A model generated the notes under the pieces. The model did no database searches. It was not told the DNA's origin and saw nothing but the letters and a program-made list of their open reading frames with translations. From UBA4416 sp048498515 (GTDB lineage: Bacteria > Bacteroidota > Bacteroidia > B-17B0 > Aurantibacillaceae), in NCBI GenBank assembly GCA_048498515.1, contig JBEHXV010000008.1, forward strand, positions 96,247 to 160,246: DNA of 64,000 nt, in the 5' to 3' direction. Below are positions 49,949 to 58,120 of the stretch, piece after piece. Made by a program: the position numbers and the translations under genes. The first letter of the stretch is position 1. Every line of letters begins with the position of its first letter.

Positions 49949-51607
49949 TTACCTGTTCAGGTATTTACCCGCTTTTTTGTTTCCCAGCTCATGTGCTTTT
50001 TGCAATAAAGGCAAGCCCTGTTCTTTTTTACCCGATCTGTAATAATATAATCCCAAATTAAACAGCACATCATTGTTATTAGGACTGGTTGCATATGCTT
50101 TTTTAAAATACACCGAGGCTTTTTCGGGTTCTTGTTTTTGCATGTAGCAAATCCCAATATTGTTCAAGGCTTCTGTATAAACGGGGCTTAAATCAATGGC
50201 CTTTTGCAGGTAAGTAATGGCACTATCTGTTTTACCGGTAGCGGCAAGGGCCCAGCCATAATTATTGAGGAATTTTGCATTGTTAGGTTCAACCCTCACC
50301 GCTTTTTTTAAAAAAGGAAGGGCTTTAGAAAAGTTGGACGTGGAATTATAGTAATATCCCATATTGTTTAAGGCCAGCGGATTATCGGGATCGACTTTTA
50401 GCTCGGCCTCGAATAAAGTTTGAGAATTTTTCCAAATGCTGCTTCTTTTAAAGCAGAGAACCACAAAAACAACCGTAAAGGCAATAAGCGTAAACCGGTA
50501 AGTTGAGGGCTTAATGCTAACGTTTTGCAGTAGAAGGAATACGATGATGACAGGAAAAATAATGGATACATAAAAATACCGTTCGCTCACATAAGAGTGT
50601 GTGTTAGAGTAAATCTGCAATACCGGAAGCAGGAATAGGAGCCATGCTAAAAACAAAAAGCTAACCAGTTTATTCTTTTTTATTAAGAAATGGTATAACA
50701 TCAGCGCGGTCATGGCAAAACCCATTGCCATCAATAAAACAAGTTCTCCAAAAAACAGCTTCTCCTTTACAGGAAACAAATGAAAAAGGCTTTGCTTGAA
50801 AGGCATAAATGGTTTTATAAAATAATAGCCGATCTCGGAAAACACCAGTCCTGTTTTTTCAATGAAATTATAGCTGGTAAAGGCTGCTGTTATGGGACCC
50901 GCTCCTGAAAGCGAATGGATTGATACAACAGAGAACAGAAGGGAAACCAGGAAGAAGGGAATTAAAAAGGCGAGTTTTTTTATCCACAGGCTTAATGGCC
51001 CAGGGGCTTTTTCTGTATAAAAAATACATACTAAAAAAAGGAAAGGCAAACTCACTGCCATGGGCTTGCTTAAACACGACAAAACAAAGAATAAAAAGCA
51101 AAACAAAAGGTATTTGGTTTTTTGACGTTGGCGGTAGTTAATGAACTGCAGGGCTGATAAAAAATAGAACAGGCAATACAATACATCCTTTCGCTCCGTT
51201 ATCCAGCAAACACTTTCAGTTATCAAGGGGTTTACCGAAAAGAACAATAACACAAAGCAAATGAGATAAGTGTTTTTTATGCCCATTTTTGTGAGAATGT
51301 TAAGGAGCAAAAGTGCATTGATGATATGCAGCGCAAGATTAAAGAAATGAAACACTTTGGCATTATCACCGAACACTGAATACTCAAGCAAATAACTAAA
51401 AACAGTAAGCGGAACATAGAGGTCGGTAGTTTTAATAAAGAAGATGCTTTTAACATTCTCAACCGAAAAAGACCGGATGAACGGGTTATTTAATACATAT
51501 TCCGGATCATCATAATTTACAAATCCCGCGTTTAAAACCGGGAAAAAAGCGAGGACACAGGCGATAATGGTAATAAGAGCAATTCGCCGTTTTATGTTAA
51601 GTTCCAT
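49949..51607 (-). CDS. Multi-pass TPR protein, GT-C/TMTC-like, second copy
   Basis: A 552-residue protein of the same architecture as the one at 46511-48343: about ten transmembrane helices, the N-terminal acidic motif FVNYDDPEYVLNNPFIRSF, ITESVCWITERKDVLYCLFY, then four to five TPR repeats (SKALPFLKKAVRVEPNNAKF, SAITYLQKAIDLSPVYTEAL) from about residue 390. Membrane-bound, possibly a glycosyltransferase using a lipid-linked sugar donor; inferred from fold only. Its ATG overlaps the stop of the upstream acetyltransferase gene by one base (TAATG). Last gene of a packed minus-strand operon. Confidence 0.85.
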   Translation of the reverse strand: MELNIKRRIALITIIACVLAFFPVLNAGFVNYDDPEYVLNNPFIRSFSVENVKSIFFIKTTDLYVPLTVFSYLLEYSVFGDNAKVFHFFNLALHIINALLLLNILTKMGIKNTYLICFVLLFFSVNPLITESVCWITERKDVLYCLFYFLSALQFINYRQRQKTKYLLFCFLFFVLSCLSKPMAVSLPFLFLVCIFYTEKAPGPLSLWIKKLAFLIPFFLVSLLFSVVSIHSLSGAGPITAAFTSYNFIEKTGLVFSEIGYYFIKPFMPFKQSLFHLFPVKEKLFFGELVLLMAMGFAMTALMLYHFLIKKNKLVSFLFLAWLLFLLPVLQIYSNTHSYVSERYFYVSIIFPVIIVFLLLQNVSIKPSTYRFTLIAFTVVFVVLCFKRSSIWKNSQTLFEAELKVDPDNPLALNNMGYYYNSTSNFSKALPFLKKAVRVEPNNAKFLNNYGWALAATGKTDSAITYLQKAIDLSPVYTEALNNIGICYMQKQEPEKASVYFKKAYATSPNNNDVLFNLGLYYYRSGKKEQGLPLLQKAHELGNKKAGKYLNR

Positions 51608-52107
51608 TAGTCAATAATACGTTTTCCCAGGATTATCAATCCTCTTTCAGCATCCTGCATATTGGCTATTTTTGGCAGGTGCGCCCATTTCTCGAAGCCC
51701 ATGCTGTAAAATAAGTTTAAGCTGGGTTCATTATGGTCAAAAATAAATCCAAGCAGGGTTTTTATATTTAGCTCAGCACAAACATCCATCGCTTTTTGCA
51801 GGCAGGCTTTTCCCAAGCCCTTGCCACGCGCGTTTTCCTCAAGGTAAATGCTTACTTCTACAGTTCCGTCATAGGCTGGGCGTCCATAAAATGAATTAAA
51901 GCTCATCCATCCGGCATAGGTATTATTTACAAACACAAGCCATAAAGGTCTGTGCTGTGGCGAATGGGCATTAAACCAACTTTGTTTGCTTTCAACCGAT
52001 ACCGGTTCAAGATCGGCGGTAACCAGGCGCGATGCCACCGTTGAGTTATACGTAGAAACTATTTTTGGGAGGTCGCTTTGCTGAGCGTGTGTAAATTTAA
52101 TATCCAT
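51607..52107 (-). CDS. GNAT-family acetyltransferase, PAT-like
   Basis: A 166-residue acetyltransferase resembling the phosphinothricin/methionine-sulfoximine acetyltransferase group: FTHAQQSDLPKIVSTYNSTV at the N-terminus, SVESKQSWFNAHSPQHRPLW, the acetyl-CoA motif LEENARGKGLGKACLQKAMD and FDHNEPSLNLFYSMGFEKWA. The natural substrate is probably an amino acid or amine. The start is 2 bp after the stop of the hydrolase gene and the end overlaps the next gene by one base, so it is translated as part of the operon. Cytoplasmic. Confidence 0.9.
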   Translation of the reverse strand: MDIKFTHAQQSDLPKIVSTYNSTVASRLVTADLEPVSVESKQSWFNAHSPQHRPLWLVFVNNTYAGWMSFNSFYGRPAYDGTVEVSIYLEENARGKGLGKACLQKAMDVCAELNIKTLLGFIFDHNEPSLNLFYSMGFEKWAHLPKIANMQDAERGLIILGKRIID

Positions 52108-52109
52108 GG

Positions 52110-52907
52110 TTATTTATAACAAGCCCTTAAAAATTTGCGAAGCGCTGCATTGCTCACCCTTGGGCTTTCTAAAAAACCCATGTGCCCGTCATGCTCCAGG
52201 TATAACAAATGTTTGTTGTGTACCAGTTCCGATTGTTCCAACAGCTGTTGGTAAGGCAACACATTATCCAGTTCGCCAATCACCATCATCACCGGGTAAT
52301 GCACCATGCCCAGTATCATGTCGCGGTTCGTACGATCGGCCATGCCCTCGAGCGAAGCAATAATGGATTGCCGGGATGTTTTAGCCGCTATTTTTTGAGC
52401 AAAGGCAATTTCCTCTTTCAGGTATTTGGTGTTTTTTGCAGCGAATAAATTTCTGACAACCTCGGTGGTGTAAATTTTATGATTAGCCTTTACTACTTTT
52501 ACAGAACGCCTCCGGTCGCGTTTCTTTTCCTCGGTATCGGCGTAAGCCGATGAATGATACAAGCAAAGGCCTTTTAAATGATCGGGAAAGAGATCGGCAA
52601 AAGCGAGGGCGGCATAGCCTCCCATGCTGTGACCAATAATGACATAGCGTTTCAGGCGCAAGCTGTCCATCACGGTTTTTACACATTTGGCAAGCAACTC
52701 CATGATGTGCACATAACCAAAGCAATCGCTGCCGCCATGTCCTGGCAAGTCAATAGCAATAACCCTGTATGAGCGGGAAAGGTTTTTTATGGTTGATTCC
52801 CAGATCTCATGGGAACCTAAAAAGCCATGCAGCAACACAACTACCCGTCCTTTCCCGGTGTCGGAAAAAGTAACGTTCCCTTTTTTAAAGTGTGCTGTTT
52901 TTATCAT
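52110..52907 (-). CDS. Alpha/beta-fold hydrolase
   Basis: A 265-residue hydrolase. Oxyanion region LLHGFLGSHEIWES, nucleophile elbow IIGHSMGGYAALAFAD with Ser near residue 95, acid VIGELDNVLPYQQL and catalytic His in LEHDGHMGFLESP form a complete Ser-Asp-His triad. No signal peptide is present, so it is cytoplasmic. The class covers esterases and lipases of small molecules; the substrate cannot be predicted. The start lies one base after the stop of the J-domain gene. Part of the 53865 to 49949 operon. Confidence 0.92.
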   Translation of the reverse strand: MIKTAHFKKGNVTFSDTGKGRVVVLLHGFLGSHEIWESTIKNLSRSYRVIAIDLPGHGGSDCFGYVHIMELLAKCVKTVMDSLRLKRYVIIGHSMGGYAALAFADLFPDHLKGLCLYHSSAYADTEEKKRDRRRSVKVVKANHKIYTTEVVRNLFAAKNTKYLKEEIAFAQKIAAKTSRQSIIASLEGMADRTNRDMILGMVHYPVMMVIGELDNVLPYQQLLEQSELVHNKHLLYLEHDGHMGFLESPRVSNAALRKFLRACYK

Positions 52908-52908
52908 G

Positions 52909-53865
52909 TCAGTTCAGCCTGTGGTGTCTTTCAAAAAAAATGTTCTCGTTGCTAATATATTGTTTGTTTTTTGATTTTGGCTTAATGATAACCAGCTCTT
53001 CAAACTGTTGGGGCTCCTGGTTTTCAAATAAAACAGGTTTTTCGCTCCGGTCCTGGTATTGCACAATGCTGTCGAAACTCCCTGTTATTTTATCGCCAAA
53101 CGTTAGCTTATCGGGGTCCCATGTTTTCCCTGCCATGCTTTTCCAGTAAACACCCGTTTCGGGAAGCATCGAAAATTCGGCAGAAAATGAGCTCCTGAGG
53201 TAGGAATGCTGGATATAGCGATGGGTTTTCAGGTCAAACAGCACAATTACCGCATCATATCCACTTTCATTATTTATTTTCAGGCTATTATTTGTGCCAA
53301 AGCTGCTCATACCGCCAAAATAACCCTGGTAAGGTTTATCGCCGTTCTCGGGCCGGGTAATTTTTGGTTTAGAGGCAATTGTACTGGTTGTATTTTGGGC
53401 CTGGGTCCTGATCTTAGGATCGGGCTTGAACATGGCAATGATGAGCATTAATAAGCCAACCGCGAGTGGCGTGGCAAACAGTACATACTTATAATCATTG
53501 TAAGTATTTGTGGGCTGCTCAACACTAACGGTCCGCTTCTTTGTTTTGTAATAGTTCTTGTAATATTCACGTCGCTTAATATCCTCATCGGTCGTTGTCC
53601 ATTCTTTTTGTCCCTTGTTTTTGGGCTTGTGCTGGCGGGGCGTCACATCAGGCGTTACAATACTCCCTGTATCATAACGTCTTCTTAAGGTAGGGTGAAT
53701 GAGCGTATTGTAGGCCTTCAGGATCTGCTGAAAAATAACCTTGGCATTCGGGTCATTCGGGTTCTTATCGGGATGGTAAAGTTTGGCCAGCTTGCGGAAA
53801 GCCGCTTTTATTTCAACATCAGAGGCGGTTCTCGAAACCCCTAATATTGAATAATGATCTGACAT
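52909..53865 (-). CDS. Membrane-anchored J-domain (DnaJ-like) protein
   Basis: A 318-residue protein. The J domain occupies residues 1-65 (DHYSILGVSRTASDVEIKAA, with HPD in LAKLYHPDKNPNDPNAK). A Lys-rich linker follows, then one transmembrane helix (about residues 128-147, YVLFATPLAVGLLMLIIAMF) and an extracytoplasmic C-terminal region of about 170 residues (NNESGYDAVIVLFDLKTHRY) with no known fold. The J domain would lie in the cytoplasm and stimulate DnaK locally. The topology, J domain inside and a novel domain outside, is the interesting part. First gene of the packed operon. Confidence 0.9.
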   Translation of the reverse strand: MSDHYSILGVSRTASDVEIKAAFRKLAKLYHPDKNPNDPNAKVIFQQILKAYNTLIHPTLRRRYDTGSIVTPDVTPRQHKPKNKGQKEWTTTDEDIKRREYYKNYYKTKKRTVSVEQPTNTYNDYKYVLFATPLAVGLLMLIIAMFKPDPKIRTQAQNTTSTIASKPKITRPENGDKPYQGYFGGMSSFGTNNSLKINNESGYDAVIVLFDLKTHRYIQHSYLRSSFSAEFSMLPETGVYWKSMAGKTWDPDKLTFGDKITGSFDSIVQYQDRSEKPVLFENQEPQQFEELVIIKPKSKNKQYISNENIFFERHHRLN

Positions 53866-53918
53866 GAATACTGTACTTTATTTTAGTGGAGCAAAAAAAG
53901 CATAAGGCCGTTGATGTG

Positions 53919-55610
53919 CTATTTTTCCTTGTATACCCGGGCAAGGTCGTAATAGCGCATCGCGTTCAGGTGCAGGCCTTTTATTTTGTTTGACATCAAG
54001 CGGTAAGAGCCTTCGTACCACAACGGTATTACTGGTGCATCTTCAACAAGCAGTTGTTCCGCTTTCATAAAATAAAAATAGCTGCTGTCCCTGGTATTAG
54101 CGTCGCGACCCTTTTTAAAATAGCTGTCGTATAAGGGATTTTGGTAGCGCGATGTATTGGGAAAACTGGCGCTGGCCATATCCTGCGGTACGGTGTAGCC
54201 AACAAACAGGCTCAAAAACGTTTCAGGGCTGGCGTAGTCGGCTACCCAACCATCCCTGTATAGATCGCTTTTACCGTGCATCTGTAATTCGTATTTCTGA
54301 ACATTTGGCAGGGACTCGAAATTCATATTGATGTTTAAATTTTCTTTCAACTGTTTCTGGATCTCTACTGCCACCGAGCTGTTGCGGGAATTGCCGGCAT
54401 TTACCAATACCCTTATTTCAGGGAAACCTTTACCATCCGGGTAGCCCGCTTCGGCAAGCAGTTGTTTGGCTTTTGCCACATCAAACTGGTAACCCTGAAT
54501 TTTTTTAATATCGTAACCGCTGAATGTGTTTGGTGTAATGCCATAAACCGACGCGCCAATGGCCTGGCCCTGGAGCACATTATCCACGAGCTTTTCCTTG
54601 TCGATGGCATAATTTATGGCTTTTCGAACCTTTACATTATCAAACGGCGCTTGTTTTGTATTAAACACGTAGAACTGGCTAATCATTTCCGGTTCCCTTT
54701 GCAGCATTGATTTTGGAGGGTTGCTCACAAATTCCTTAATGTGTTTTTCCACCACTTCTTTAACCCTTAGCGATGGCAAGGTGTTAATGAGATCGAGAGA
54801 ATGATTTTCAAAAGCAAGCAAGCCATCCTCAATCGGCACAATCTTCACGATCACTGTATCCAGGTAAGGCAATGCGCAACCGGCGCTGTCGGTGCGGTAA
54901 TAGTTCTCATTTTTCACCAAAACAATTTTTTCCTTGGTTGATGAGGCATCATACATGAAAGGGCCCGCGCCGTTTTTCAGGTCTTTTCCATACGCTTTCA
55001 CCGCTGTTTCATTCAACAGGGCGGCGGCTGGGTTTGCCAGCAATTTTAAAAAGCTCATGCTTGGGTGCACCAGTTCAAGGGAAAAGGTATAGTCGTCAAC
55101 GATCTTAATGCCTGATATGGATTTGCTTTTATTTTCGTAAAATTCGGTAGCGCCCAAAAGCCTGTCTTTTAAAAGGGGTTCAAACTGGTAATTGGCTTCC
55201 GCTTTTGTGCTGATGAGCTCAAGTGTGTACTTTACGTCTTTGCTTGTAATCTCAGGGCCTTTGCCATCTTTGTAGCATTTATCGTCCTGAAAATGGACGC
55301 CTTTTTTTAAGTGAAAAGTAATTGTTTTTCCATCGGGCGAAATTTCCCATTTTTCTGAAATTCCCGGCGCCGCTTCAAGGGTTACAGGGTTTAAACGTAC
55401 CAATCCTTCATGTATTTGCGAAGCTACAAGACCTTCAACCTGCGATGTAATGGAATGAGGAAAAACAGAGCCGATTTCAACATTTTCAGCCATGACAAAA
55501 GTTCCCCCGTTTTTCTCTGATTGTTTCCTGCTATCACCACCCCCATTATGCTTACAACTCAGGATAAATAAGGAACAGGCTACTGCTAAAACAGAAATGT
55601 TAAAATTCAT
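53919..55610 (-). CDS. Oligopeptide-type ABC substrate-binding lipoprotein
   Basis: A 563-residue family 5 solute-binding protein. The lipoprotein signal ends SLFILSCKHNGG with the lipobox Cys at residue 19. Family blocks: NVEIGSVFPHSITSQVEGLV, WEISPDGKTITFHLKKGVHF, KVRKAINYAIDKEKLVDNVL and the C-terminal MKAEQLLVEDAPVIPLWYEG. It would bind peptides or related ligands at the membrane surface. No permease or ATPase genes of the transporter are adjacent, so it either serves a distant transporter or acts alone. It lies 53 bp upstream of the J-domain gene on the same strand. Confidence 0.92.
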   Translation of the reverse strand: MNFNISVLAVACSLFILSCKHNGGGDSRKQSEKNGGTFVMAENVEIGSVFPHSITSQVEGLVASQIHEGLVRLNPVTLEAAPGISEKWEISPDGKTITFHLKKGVHFQDDKCYKDGKGPEITSKDVKYTLELISTKAEANYQFEPLLKDRLLGATEFYENKSKSISGIKIVDDYTFSLELVHPSMSFLKLLANPAAALLNETAVKAYGKDLKNGAGPFMYDASSTKEKIVLVKNENYYRTDSAGCALPYLDTVIVKIVPIEDGLLAFENHSLDLINTLPSLRVKEVVEKHIKEFVSNPPKSMLQREPEMISQFYVFNTKQAPFDNVKVRKAINYAIDKEKLVDNVLQGQAIGASVYGITPNTFSGYDIKKIQGYQFDVAKAKQLLAEAGYPDGKGFPEIRVLVNAGNSRNSSVAVEIQKQLKENLNINMNFESLPNVQKYELQMHGKSDLYRDGWVADYASPETFLSLFVGYTVPQDMASASFPNTSRYQNPLYDSYFKKGRDANTRDSSYFYFMKAEQLLVEDAPVIPLWYEGSYRLMSNKIKGLHLNAMRYYDLARVYKEK

Positions 55611-55778
55611 ACTTTTCTTACTTATTAAAACTGCCTAAAGATAACAAATAATCGACTATTTCTGAATATTTACTGATTATTTCATTTTTTTTAAGAAAAA
55701 AACCGATTTTATTTTGTTTTTCTCAAATATCGTTTTAATATTGCATGACTTTTTGCAGACGTGCTAAAAACAACTATT

Positions 55779-56588
55779 ATGAAACAATTTTATCTATTTA
55801 TAATTCTATCCTTAACCTTTGTCACCAAAGGCTTCTCACAAGGTGGCGTTATTATCCTTGAAGGGAACTATCAGGGAAAAAACCTGTATGTTCAAAATCC
55901 TTTTGGTAGCGGTGGTGTAGGTTTTTGTGTGAACGAGGTATTGGTTAATGGAAATATTACAACAGATGAAACAAACTCAAGCGCGTTTGAAATTGATTTC
56001 AAACCTCATAAATTAAACATTGGCGATAAAGTAGAAATTAAAATCAAACATAAAGAAGATTGCAAACCTAAAGTTCTTAATCCTGAAGTTTTAAAACCAA
56101 AAAGTACGTTCGAAGTTATGTCTATGACGATAGACAAAGACGGAACTGTAAAATGGTCAACAAGATCTGAAACAGGAAAATTAGCTTTCGCCGTTGAGCA
56201 GTTCCGCTGGAACAAATGGGTAAAAGTTGGTGAGGTTGACGGAAAAGGAACTCCAAGCACCAATAACTACGAATTTAAAATTACACCACACTCAGGAAAA
56301 AACCAGGTACGTGTGCGTCAAACAGATTACAGCGGTCAGCCACGTTTGTCAAAACCGGTTGATTTTATGTCAGATATGCCTGAAGTAACCTTTGCACCGG
56401 TGAAAGTATCAAAAGACATTAACTTCGTTGCTTCCGACAAACCGGTTGAAACCATGTATGAAATCTATGATCAGTATGGTAACGTGGTGAAAAGAGGTTT
56501 CGGTTCTTCGGTAGACGCTTCAAATCTTGCTAAAGGAGGCTACTTCTTAAATTACGATAATAAAATGGGCGAATTCATTAAAAAATAA
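55779..56588 (+). CDS. Secreted protein with possible T9SS type A-like C-terminus
   Basis: A 269-residue protein from the ATG at 55779; a GTG six codons upstream is less likely because it precedes the signal peptide (FYLFIILSLTFVTKGFSQ). The middle is beta-rich (EGNYQGKNLYVQNPFGSGG, WSTRSETGKLAFAVEQFRW, NQVRVRQTDYSGQPRL), suggesting immunoglobulin-like domains. The last about 60 residues, METMYEIYDQYGNVVKRG-like with VDASNLAKGGYFLNYDNK then MGEFIKK, resemble a short type A sorting domain. Family not recognised. It has its own terminator and high-quality start, so a well-expressed envelope or surface protein is plausible. Confidence 0.8.
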   Translation: MKQFYLFIILSLTFVTKGFSQGGVIILEGNYQGKNLYVQNPFGSGGVGFCVNEVLVNGNITTDETNSSAFEIDFKPHKLNIGDKVEIKIKHKEDCKPKVLNPEVLKPKSTFEVMSMTIDKDGTVKWSTRSETGKLAFAVEQFRWNKWVKVGEVDGKGTPSTNNYEFKITPHSGKNQVRVRQTDYSGQPRLSKPVDFMSDMPEVTFAPVKVSKDINFVASDKPVETMYEIYDQYGNVVKRGFGSSVDASNLAKGGYFLNYDNKMGEFIKK

Positions 56589-56610
56589 GCCCCGAACTAT
56601 AAAAAACATT

Positions 56611-56641
56611 AAACGCCCCGAAAATACTTCGGGGCGTTTTT
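56611..56641 (+). terminator. Strong terminator after the 55779 gene
   Basis: A perfect 12-bp stem AAACGCCCCGAA with TTCGGGGCGTTT around AATAC, followed by T. Confidence 0.9.
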
Positions 56642-56660
56642 ATTTAAACTAATTTAAAGC

Positions 56661-56668
56661 TAAATTTG
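56661..56668 (+). promoter_or_regulatory. -7 box (TAAATTTG) of the biotin carrier gene
   Basis: Exact TAnnTTTG with four bases (TTGT) before the ATG at 56673; a near-leaderless start is predicted. Confidence 0.65.
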
Positions 56669-56672
56669 TTGT

Positions 56673-57185
56673 ATGTACACAATTAAAGTAAACGGAACAA
56701 AAGAATTTAAAACAGAGCTGCAAAAGCAAAGTAACACTACTATTGAAGGCGCTTTAAACGGCATTGGTTTCGCAGCCGATATCATTAAGGTAAGAGAAGG
56801 GGTTTATCATTTGATAAAAGACGGGGTGTCGTATAACCTGGAAGTGGTGAAACATATACCAGAAGAGAAGAAACTGCTGGTAAAGATCAATAATACGCCT
56901 TACAGTCTTGATATTAAAGATAAGTACGACGACCTGTTGCATAGCCTTGGGCTCGATAACCTGGCTACTAAAAAGGTTAACGATATTAAAGCGCCAATGC
57001 CGGGCATGGTACTGAACGTGTTGGTAACAGAAGGGCAGGAAGTGAAAAAGGGCGATGCCCTGATTGTATTGGAAGCCATGAAAATGGAAAACATATTAAA
57101 ATCGCCAACCGATGGTGTGATTAAAAAAATTGCCATTAACAAAGGCGTGGCGGTGGAAAAAAACCAGATCTTAATTCAGTTTTAA
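56673..57185 (+). CDS. Biotin carboxyl carrier (biotin/lipoyl-domain) protein
   Basis: A 170-residue protein. Residues about 100-170 are a biotinyl domain: IKAPMPGMVLNVLVTEGQEV, then VLEAMKMENILKSPTDGVI with biotin-accepting Lys137. The N-terminal 95 residues (TIKVNGTKEFKTELQKQ, YSLDIKDKYDDLL) match the linker part of acyl-CoA carboxylase biotin subunits such as those of propionyl- or methylcrotonyl-CoA carboxylase. No carboxylase or carboxyltransferase gene is adjacent here, so its enzyme must be encoded elsewhere. It is followed one base later by a superoxide dismutase gene. Cytoplasmic. Confidence 0.92.
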   Translation: MYTIKVNGTKEFKTELQKQSNTTIEGALNGIGFAADIIKVREGVYHLIKDGVSYNLEVVKHIPEEKKLLVKINNTPYSLDIKDKYDDLLHSLGLDNLATKKVNDIKAPMPGMVLNVLVTEGQEVKKGDALIVLEAMKMENILKSPTDGVIKKIAINKGVAVEKNQILIQF

Positions 57186-57186
57186 C

Positions 57187-57927
57187 ATGAGCGACAGAAG
57201 GGATTTCTTTAAAAAACTAGGCCTGCTTGGTCTTTCGGGTATTGCTACCAAACTGGTGAGCAACGAACAATTAAACGCCCTTGAAAGCCTTGGGAATGAG
57301 AGCCTCTTAGCCAATGCGTTTACATTGCCACCTTTACCGTATGCTTACAATGCCCTGGAACCTTTTATTGATGCGCAAACCATGGAAATCCATTACACAA
57401 AGCATCACCAGGCTTACGTTAACAAACTAAATGAAACCCCATCCACCAACCTCGATTACCAGGTGGATGATGCAACCAAATGCAAAAATATTGATACCAC
57501 TACATCTTCTGTGATAAGAAACAACCTGGGTGGACACGTGAACCATTCCCTGTTCTGGACCCTCTTAAAGCCCAATGCCGGAGCAAAACCAAATGCACCG
57601 AAAGGAAAACTGGCCGAGGCAATCAGCAAAGACTTTACCTCCTTTGAGGAGTTTAAAAAACAATTTTCCGAAAAAGCGGCCAAACACTTTGGCAGCGGCT
57701 GGTGCTGGCTTATTGAACAAAACGGGAAACTAATGATTACTACCACGCCAAACCAGGACAATCCCTTAATGAAAGTGGCCGAGCAACAAGGTAAGATTGT
57801 AATGGGATTGGATGTATGGGAACATGCCTACTACTTAAAGTACCAGAACAAGCGCGCCGATTACATCAGCAATTGGTGGAATGTGGCTAACTGGGACAAA
57901 GCAGAGGAGCTTTATAATAAAGCATAG
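57187..57927 (+). CDS. Fe/Mn superoxide dismutase with Tat-like leader
   Basis: A 246-residue Fe/Mn SOD converting superoxide to hydrogen peroxide and oxygen. Metal ligands are visible as His69 (MEIHYTKHH), His120 (VNHSLFW), Asp209 and His213 (DVWEHAYYLKYQ). The extra N-terminus RRDFFKKLGLLGLSGIATK has the twin-arginine and hydrophobic pattern of a Tat signal, which would place the enzyme outside the cytoplasm. The gap to the upstream biotin carrier gene is one base, so both are on one transcript. Metal preference (Fe or Mn) cannot be read with confidence. Confidence 0.93.
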   Translation: MSDRRDFFKKLGLLGLSGIATKLVSNEQLNALESLGNESLLANAFTLPPLPYAYNALEPFIDAQTMEIHYTKHHQAYVNKLNETPSTNLDYQVDDATKCKNIDTTTSSVIRNNLGGHVNHSLFWTLLKPNAGAKPNAPKGKLAEAISKDFTSFEEFKKQFSEKAAKHFGSGWCWLIEQNGKLMITTTPNQDNPLMKVAEQQGKIVMGLDVWEHAYYLKYQNKRADYISNWWNVANWDKAEELYNKA

Positions 57928-57946
57928 CCAACTGTTATTTCAGGAT

Positions 57947-58013
57947 TGACCCTGAAAGGGTCAAATGTGAATAGAAAAACAGCCATAAAAAGTGTACGAC
58001 CCCAAAGGGGTCG
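57947..58013. repeat. Two related GACCC-AAA-GGGTC hairpins in direct order
   Basis: TGACCCTGAAAGGGTCA at 57947-57963 and CGACCCCAAAGGGGTCG at 57997-58013, each followed by AATGT. The second is a perfect 7-bp stem. They lie 34 bp apart downstream of the SOD gene. Confidence 0.75.
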
Positions 58014-58046
58014 AATGTTAATCCCTCTGATTTTTTACAAACATAC

Positions 58047-58069
58047 GATGCCTTCGGCATCATTTTTTT
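58047..58069 (+). terminator. Terminator before aspS
   Basis: GATGCC-TTC-GGCATC hairpin followed by A and seven T. It would end transcription from the SOD operon. Confidence 0.8.
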
Positions 58070-58120
58070 CCTTCTCAATCTCAGCGTTTTTCGGTAAATT
58101 AGAGCCTTAATTTTTTCACT

